From: Oxalobacteraceae bacterium
Lineage (GTDB): Bacteria; Pseudomonadota; Gammaproteobacteria; Burkholderiales; Burkholderiaceae_D
Assembly (NCBI GenBank): GCA_003537575.1
Contig: DPRS01000044.1
Span: 9,858 to 19,273, forward strand
Length of the DNA: 9,416 nt
Direction: 5' to 3'
Shown here: one piece after another, positions 5,591 through 9,416 of the stretch
How positions within the stretch are numbered: position 1 is the stretch's first letter
Layout of the letters: each line of letters opens with the position of its first letter
The notes under the pieces: model-generated
What the model was told of the DNA's origin: nothing
The model's database searches: none
Seen by the model: only the letters and a program-made list of their open reading frames with translations
Made by a program: the position numbers and the translations under genes

Positions 5591-6100
5591 ATGAAGGGTA
5601 AAAGAACGGCAGACGCAGTGGATTCAATTCTTGATCAATGGCAACGGGAACGGCCTGACCTGGACCTTGCGCCAATGGGAACCATTGGCCGGCTGAAACG
5701 CTGCGCAGCACTGGTACAGCGCCAGCTGGACGGGATGTTTGCCGAATTCGGCATGACGGCCTGGGAATTCGATGTGCTGGCCACCTTGCGCCGCGCCGGG
5801 CATCCATTCCGCCTGGCGCCGACAACCCTGTTTTCCTCGCTGATGATTACCTCGGGCACGATGACCCATCGACTTCAGCGGCTGGAAGCCAGCGGCTTGG
5901 TCGACCGCGTACCGAACCGCGACGACGCCCGCAGCCTACTGGTCCAGTTGACGCCTGCCGGACGCGATTTGATCGACCGCGCGGTGACGGCGCACGTGGA
6001 AAATGAACGCAGGATCCTGTCCTCCCTCACTCCGTCCCAGCTAGGCGCGCTTGATGCGCAGCTTGCTCAACTGCTCGCGCTGCTGGAACCAGCTAACTGA
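5591..6100 (+). CDS. MarR-family repressor
   Basis: A winged-helix repressor of about 169 residues. Two ATG codons are possible, 5585 and 5591; the GGAG at 5579-5582 is only 2 bases from the first and 8 from the second, so I choose 5591 (MKGKRTADAV). Counting from there, helices 1-2 span about 30-57, the recognition region is TTLFSSLMITSGTMTHRLQR (78-97, abridged at its ends), and the wing carries the family signature NRDDARSLLVQLT (109-121). C-terminal dimer helices follow. There is one cysteine, at position 38 in helix 1 (LKRCAALV), which could sense an oxidant or electrophile, although this is inference. It is divergent from the EamA-nitroreductase operon with two palindromic operators in the 80-base gap, so it very likely represses both directions until a ligand or modification releases it. 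Confidence 0.92.
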   Translation: MKGKRTADAVDSILDQWQRERPDLDLAPMGTIGRLKRCAALVQRQLDGMFAEFGMTAWEFDVLATLRRAGHPFRLAPTTLFSSLMITSGTMTHRLQRLEASGLVDRVPNRDDARSLLVQLTPAGRDLIDRAVTAHVENERRILSSLTPSQLGALDAQLAQLLALLEPAN

Positions 6101-6159
6101 ACCGCCCTGCGTGGCTGCGGTGTGCGTGATACCGGCGCCGTCCCGACCTCGCAGTTCCA

Positions 6160-6492
6160 TCATTGATCCAGCAACACGCGCATGTGGCGAAGCTTGTCCG
6201 GATTGCGCACGATATAAACCGCGACAATCCTGCCGTTTTCGATGTCGAACGCAGTCGATTGCAGCACATTTTGCGGCTCAAGCGTGACGAAGCCGGCCAT
6301 GCCATTGACAATCCCCTGATACAGCAGCGGCGGCTTTGCCTGTCCGGCCCGGCGCGCCAGCCCGGCAAACATGCGCATGACTTTGGCTTGCCCGTAAATC
6401 GGCTTGATTGCCGCCAGGACCTTGCCGCCGCCATCGGTATAAGCAACCACGTCGGCTGCCAGAATCCGCTGCAACATCTGCAAGTCGCCGCA
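6160..6492 (-). pseudogene. ECF41 sigma factor, C-terminal SnoaL-like domain only
   Basis: About 110 residues from GDLQMLQRILAADVVAYTDG to the stop at 6162-6160. They match the SnoaL-like extension that ECF41 (SigJ-type) sigma factors carry after the sigma-2 and sigma-4 regions. The signature DGGGK and the terminal NPDKLRH are both present; DGGGR/K and NPDKL are recognised ECF41 motifs, and this domain tunes sigma activity. The two sigma domains and the WLPEP motif are absent: upstream the frame becomes transposase. The sigma factor is therefore inactivated. Without DNA- or polymerase-binding regions, the surviving piece could at most be a free SnoaL-like fold. Confidence 0.8.
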
Positions 6493-6768
6493 CGCCCGAA
6501 TGTGCGCGGTAAAACCGAACTCAGCCACAATGGCCCGGACTTCATCATAGTCATAGCCCTTGCCCAAGCACAGCCCCTGCGGATGGGTTGCCGTCGGTGG
6601 CGGACGGTCCCCTTGCAATGCTTGCAGCGTTGCCTTCACCAGTTTCATATCATGCCGGTTGGCGCCGTCCACTACGATCGCCACCTGCACGCCATGCCCC
6701 TCGGTCAGCAGACTGCGCTTGACGCCGCCTTTGCCGCGATCCGTAGGATTGGGGCCGGTTTTTTTCCC
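6493..6768 (-). pseudogene. IS5-family transposase, second reading frame (orfB), 3'-truncated
   Basis: From the A7 run this frame reads TGPNPTDRGKGGVKRSLLTE, then VDGANRHDMKL with the second catalytic Asp, PQGLCLGKGYDYDEVR, and EFGFTAHIRA. Family members continue about 60 residues with a VERTHSW-like segment containing the catalytic Glu; here the sequence instead becomes the ECF41 sigma domain after HIRA (6493-6504). Reading across stays open, so the transposase part and the sigma part form one continuous frame to 6160. The loss of the Glu means no transposition activity. Confidence 0.8.
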
Positions 6769-7126
6769 CGCCCAGCGGGGCTTTCGTCATCGCGCCATCC
6801 AATGCCAGCCAGGACCAGTCAATTTCGTCAAAGGCTTCCAGGGAAAGCAACCCCAGCCGCCAGAATTGCTCGAACACGCCTGCCTTGCCCCATTCCTGGA
6901 AACGCCGATGGGCCGAACTGCTGGAGCAAATTCCCGTGCCATTCAAGGCATTCCATTGCGATCCCGTGCGCAGCACAAAGAAAATCGCATCCATCGCTGC
7001 CCGGTCAGACACGCGTGGATTGTGGCATCCCAGCGGGTGGGCTTTACGGGGTGGCAAAATCGTTTCCATCACGTCCCAGATTTTATCCGGCAACCGCCAG
7101 CCATCGTCTTGCTTGAGCTTGCCCAT
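6650..7126 (-). CDS. IS5-family transposase, first reading frame (orfA)
   Basis: The ATG at 7126-7124 is preceded by GGAGG. Residues 1-122 are typical of the N-terminal part of IS427-group transposases: WDVMETILPP, then PRVSDRAAMDAIFFVLRTGS (38-57), W(80-region) HRRFQEWGKAGVFEQ, and LALDGAMTKAPLGGEK (107-122), where D110 is the first DDE aspartate. At the A7 run (plus-strand T7 at 6759-6765) the transposase reading passes to another frame, and the remainder of this frame (NRPQSYGSRQRRR...) is the non-transposase tail to its TGA at 6652-6650. In this IS group, two-frame arrangement is common and the fused product is made by frameshifting or polymerase slippage. Confidence 0.8.
   Translation of the reverse strand: MGKLKQDDGWRLPDKIWDVMETILPPRKAHPLGCHNPRVSDRAAMDAIFFVLRTGSQWNALNGTGICSSSSAHRRFQEWGKAGVFEQFWRLGLLSLEAFDEIDWSWLALDGAMTKAPLGGEKNRPQSYGSRQRRRQAQSADRGAWRAGGDRSGRRQPA
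6759..6765 (-). other. A7 slippery run joining transposase frames
   Basis: Read on the minus strand, GGGG-A7-CC lies exactly where homology shifts from orfA to orfB. Entry into orfB needs one fewer A (net +1). Seven adenines are a good substrate for RNA polymerase slippage or ribosomal frameshifting, which IS5 relatives use to make the full transposase. Confidence 0.55.
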
Positions 7127-7191
7127 GATTCGCCTCCTGCGGCATCATGGCTTGGATTCAATTTCCGCTACTTTTACTTCCCGGCAGACTC

Positions 7192-7315
7192 CTACTGGGA
7201 TACGCTTTTACTCCGATAGGGGTGGTGCGATATGCAATTGATGACGGAAACCGTGTACAGTTGCTACCGATATTTTTCGGCTGGACGAAGCCGTTACCCG
7301 GAACAAGGAAATTTC
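7192..7315. other. Intergenic leader of the dehydrogenase gene
   Basis: A stretch between the inferred IS end and the dehydrogenase ATG. It has a good ribosome site (AAGGA, 7305-7309) but only weak promoter-like hexamers (for example TTGATG at about 7239). I see no sigma-factor N-terminal coding on the minus strand here, so the missing part of the ECF41 gene was deleted and not merely displaced by the IS. Confidence 0.4.
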
Positions 7316-8347
7316 ATGAACTCATCCCGTCTCACCCCGGTCACGCTCATGCCGGGCGACGGCATTGGCCCGGAGATCACTGCATCGCTGCTCCAGGTTT
7401 TCGAAGCGCTTGGCGCGCCGGTCCAATGGGAGGTCGTGCCGCTAGGCCTGAAGGCGTTCGAAACTTGCGGTGATGCGCTGCCTCCAGCCTCGCTGGAGAG
7501 CTTTCGGCGCACGCGCCTCGCGCTCAAAGGGCCGGTGCAGACTCCCCTCGCAAGCGGGTTCCGCTCGCCGCTGGTGCGCTTGCGCGAGGAGTTCCACCTG
7601 TTCGCGAACCTGCGTCCGGCGCGCACTCTTATGCCCGGTGGCCTTCACGAAAATGTGTCCTTGACCATTGTGCGGGAAAATACGGAAGGTCTGTATGCCG
7701 CCAGGGAGGCTTATCTTCCGGCGGGTGATGACCGCGAAGGGATCGCCACCGCGCTCGCCTGGAACAGCCGCGCAGGATGCGAGCGGATATTGCGCTTTGC
7801 CTTCGACCATGCGATTGCGCACAAGCGCAAGAAAGTGACCGTGGTACACAAGGCCAACGTTCTGAAAATCCTTTCCGGCATTTTCCTGAACGAAGCACGC
7901 AGCCTACATACGCGCGAGTATTCCGGACGCATCGACATGGAGGAAATGATCGTCGATGCCTGTGCGATGAAAATGGCGATGCAGCCGAGCCATTTCGATG
8001 TCATCGTGACCACCAATCTGTTCGGCGACATCCTGTCCGATCTGGCCGCCGGCGTGACTGGAGGCCTGGGCATCGCGCCCGGAGCCAACATCGGCAAGGA
8101 TGCCGCCCTGTTCGAAGCCGTGCATGGCTCCGCGCCGGATATCGCTGGCAAAGGCATCGCCAACCCGGTTGCGATGCTGCTTTCCGGCGCCATGCTATTG
8201 GAGCACATGGGCGCAGCCGAGCTGGCATCCCGCCTGCGGCAGGCGATCAACTCGGCGATCAATGAAGATCAGGCGCGCACGGCGGATCTTGGCGGAACCT
8301 GCTCCACCGAGACGATGACCAAAGCAATCGTGCAATGCCTGACATAA
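7316..8347 (+). CDS. NAD-type isocitrate/isopropylmalate dehydrogenase family protein
   Basis: The gene encodes 343 residues from the ATG at 7316, supported by CAAGGA 7 bases upstream and by MNSSRLTPVTLMPGDGIGPE as the normal beginning; an upstream in-frame start at 7232 adds unrelated residues. The family performs NAD(P)-dependent oxidative decarboxylation of 2-hydroxy acids such as isocitrate, 3-isopropylmalate, homoisocitrate or tartrate. Landmarks are GDGIGPE (14-20), the substrate loop GFRSPLVRLR (81-90), FANLRPAR (96-103), RENTEGLY (120-127), HKANVLK (178-184, with catalytic Lys), metal aspartates D214, D238 and D242 (TTNLFGDILSD), and HGSAPDIAGKGIANP (270-284), where Asp275-Ile276 indicates NAD rather than NADP. 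RENTEG favours isocitrate-like over isopropylmalate substrates, but the loop lacks the Asn usual in isocitrate enzymes. It converges on etfA, 15 bases apart. Confidence 0.9.
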   Translation: MNSSRLTPVTLMPGDGIGPEITASLLQVFEALGAPVQWEVVPLGLKAFETCGDALPPASLESFRRTRLALKGPVQTPLASGFRSPLVRLREEFHLFANLRPARTLMPGGLHENVSLTIVRENTEGLYAAREAYLPAGDDREGIATALAWNSRAGCERILRFAFDHAIAHKRKKVTVVHKANVLKILSGIFLNEARSLHTREYSGRIDMEEMIVDACAMKMAMQPSHFDVIVTTNLFGDILSDLAAGVTGGLGIAPGANIGKDAALFEAVHGSAPDIAGKGIANPVAMLLSGAMLLEHMGAAELASRLRQAINSAINEDQARTADLGGTCSTETMTKAIVQCLT

Positions 8348-8362
8348 TAAAGACCGCGATTC

Positions 8363-9298
<936 letters not shown>

Positions 9299-9392
9299 GG
9301 TGATTTCCTATATTGCAATAATTGCGGGACTGAATCCAGGCGCTGCCACAGGTAGCGAATGACTCTGTCCCCAACAAATTAGATGTGAATGA
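9299..9392 (-). other. etfB-etfA spacer
   Basis: This spacer is 94 bases long. It contains an imperfect 7-bp inverted repeat (9341-9357, CGCTGCC/GGTAGCG around ACA) and the etfA ribosome site. Otherwise nothing is recognised. Confidence 0.4.
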
Positions 9393-9416
9393 TTAGATGA
9401 CCTTGGCTTCGTTCTT
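9393..9416 (-). CDS. etfB: Electron transfer flavoprotein beta subunit, last codons only
   Basis: The minus strand at the right edge reads K-N-E-A-K-V-I-stop. EtfB proteins of proteobacteria commonly end in this KNEAKVI-like tail, and etfB normally precedes etfA. Only seven residues are visible, so the identification rests on the tail plus the gene order. Confidence 0.8.
   Translation of the reverse strand, partial: KNEAKVI

Larger units (their letters stand above)
6493..7191 (-). mobile_element. Truncated IS5-family (IS427-like) insertion sequence
   Basis: The left end is placed tentatively at 7191, where the minus strand reads GAGTCTGCCGGGAAG after TAG; IS427-group ends often begin GAG.CTG. 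The transposase starts at 7126 and extends in two frames to about 6493, where it changes abruptly to sigma-factor sequence. The last 50-70 codons, including the catalytic Glu segment and the right inverted repeat, are missing, so the element cannot move by itself. I could not find a second copy of the terminal repeat in the window. Confidence 0.7.

Noticed and set aside
6163..7116. Long plus-strand frame of 317 codons
   Set aside because: It is antisense to the transposase and sigma remnants in GC-rich DNA; its composition (His, Arg, Pro rich) is not that of a real protein.
7232..7315. Upstream start of the dehydrogenase
   Set aside because: It adds 28 residues with no family similarity; the ATG at 7316 has a good ribosome site and the normal N-terminus.

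Overview
The window reads as a chromosomal segment of a GC-rich betaproteobacterium, most likely Burkholderiales and possibly Oxalobacteraceae. This placement is an inference from general protein character (DUF2889 protein, EtfBA, ECF41-type sigma fragment, beta-like tRNA-Cys remains); no rRNA or marker gene is present to confirm it. Solid housekeeping or catabolic genes sit at the two ends. The middle is a patchwork of regulators, broken genes and mobile-element debris.

Left part (1-3500). A DUF2889 protein on the minus strand starts from TTG and runs off the left edge. The next 500 bases are almost gene-free. They hold a 17-codon remnant resembling the N-terminus of an AbiEii-type toxin and two abutting perfect palindromes. 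A GTG-started LysR regulator (minus) is divergent from a secreted M20D-type amidohydrolase (plus). Their 124-base shared promoter region carries an inverted repeat that overlaps the lysR -10 box, the usual layout for a LysR protein controlling its neighbour and itself.

Middle (3500-6100). A degenerate tRNA-Cys (minus) lacks a pairing 5' acceptor strand but keeps its 3' half, CCA and a good terminator. Next to it lies an orphan C-terminal fragment of an unidentified protein. Then comes a clear regulatory cassette: a MarR repressor gene (plus) divergent from an EamA exporter-nitroreductase operon (minus). Two nearly identical 16-bp palindromic operators, 34 bp apart, cover both promoters. The operator resembles the one I recall for the quinone-sensing repressor MhqR of Bacillus, and MhqR also controls a nitroreductase. 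This self-contained efflux plus reductive-detoxification module is the most interesting functional unit here.

Right part (6100-9416). A truncated IS5-family (IS427-like) transposase is joined in frame to the C-terminal SnoaL-like domain of an ECF41 sigma factor, so both genes are broken. Beyond it is an NAD-type isocitrate/isopropylmalate dehydrogenase homologue (plus) with an unusual substrate-loop residue. It converges with etfA (minus). The last eight codons of etfB lie at the right edge.

I found no CRISPR array, no rRNA and no clearly new multi-gene defence system. The nearest candidates for something undescribed are the MarR-EamA-nitroreductase cassette and the transposase-sigma fusion frame.
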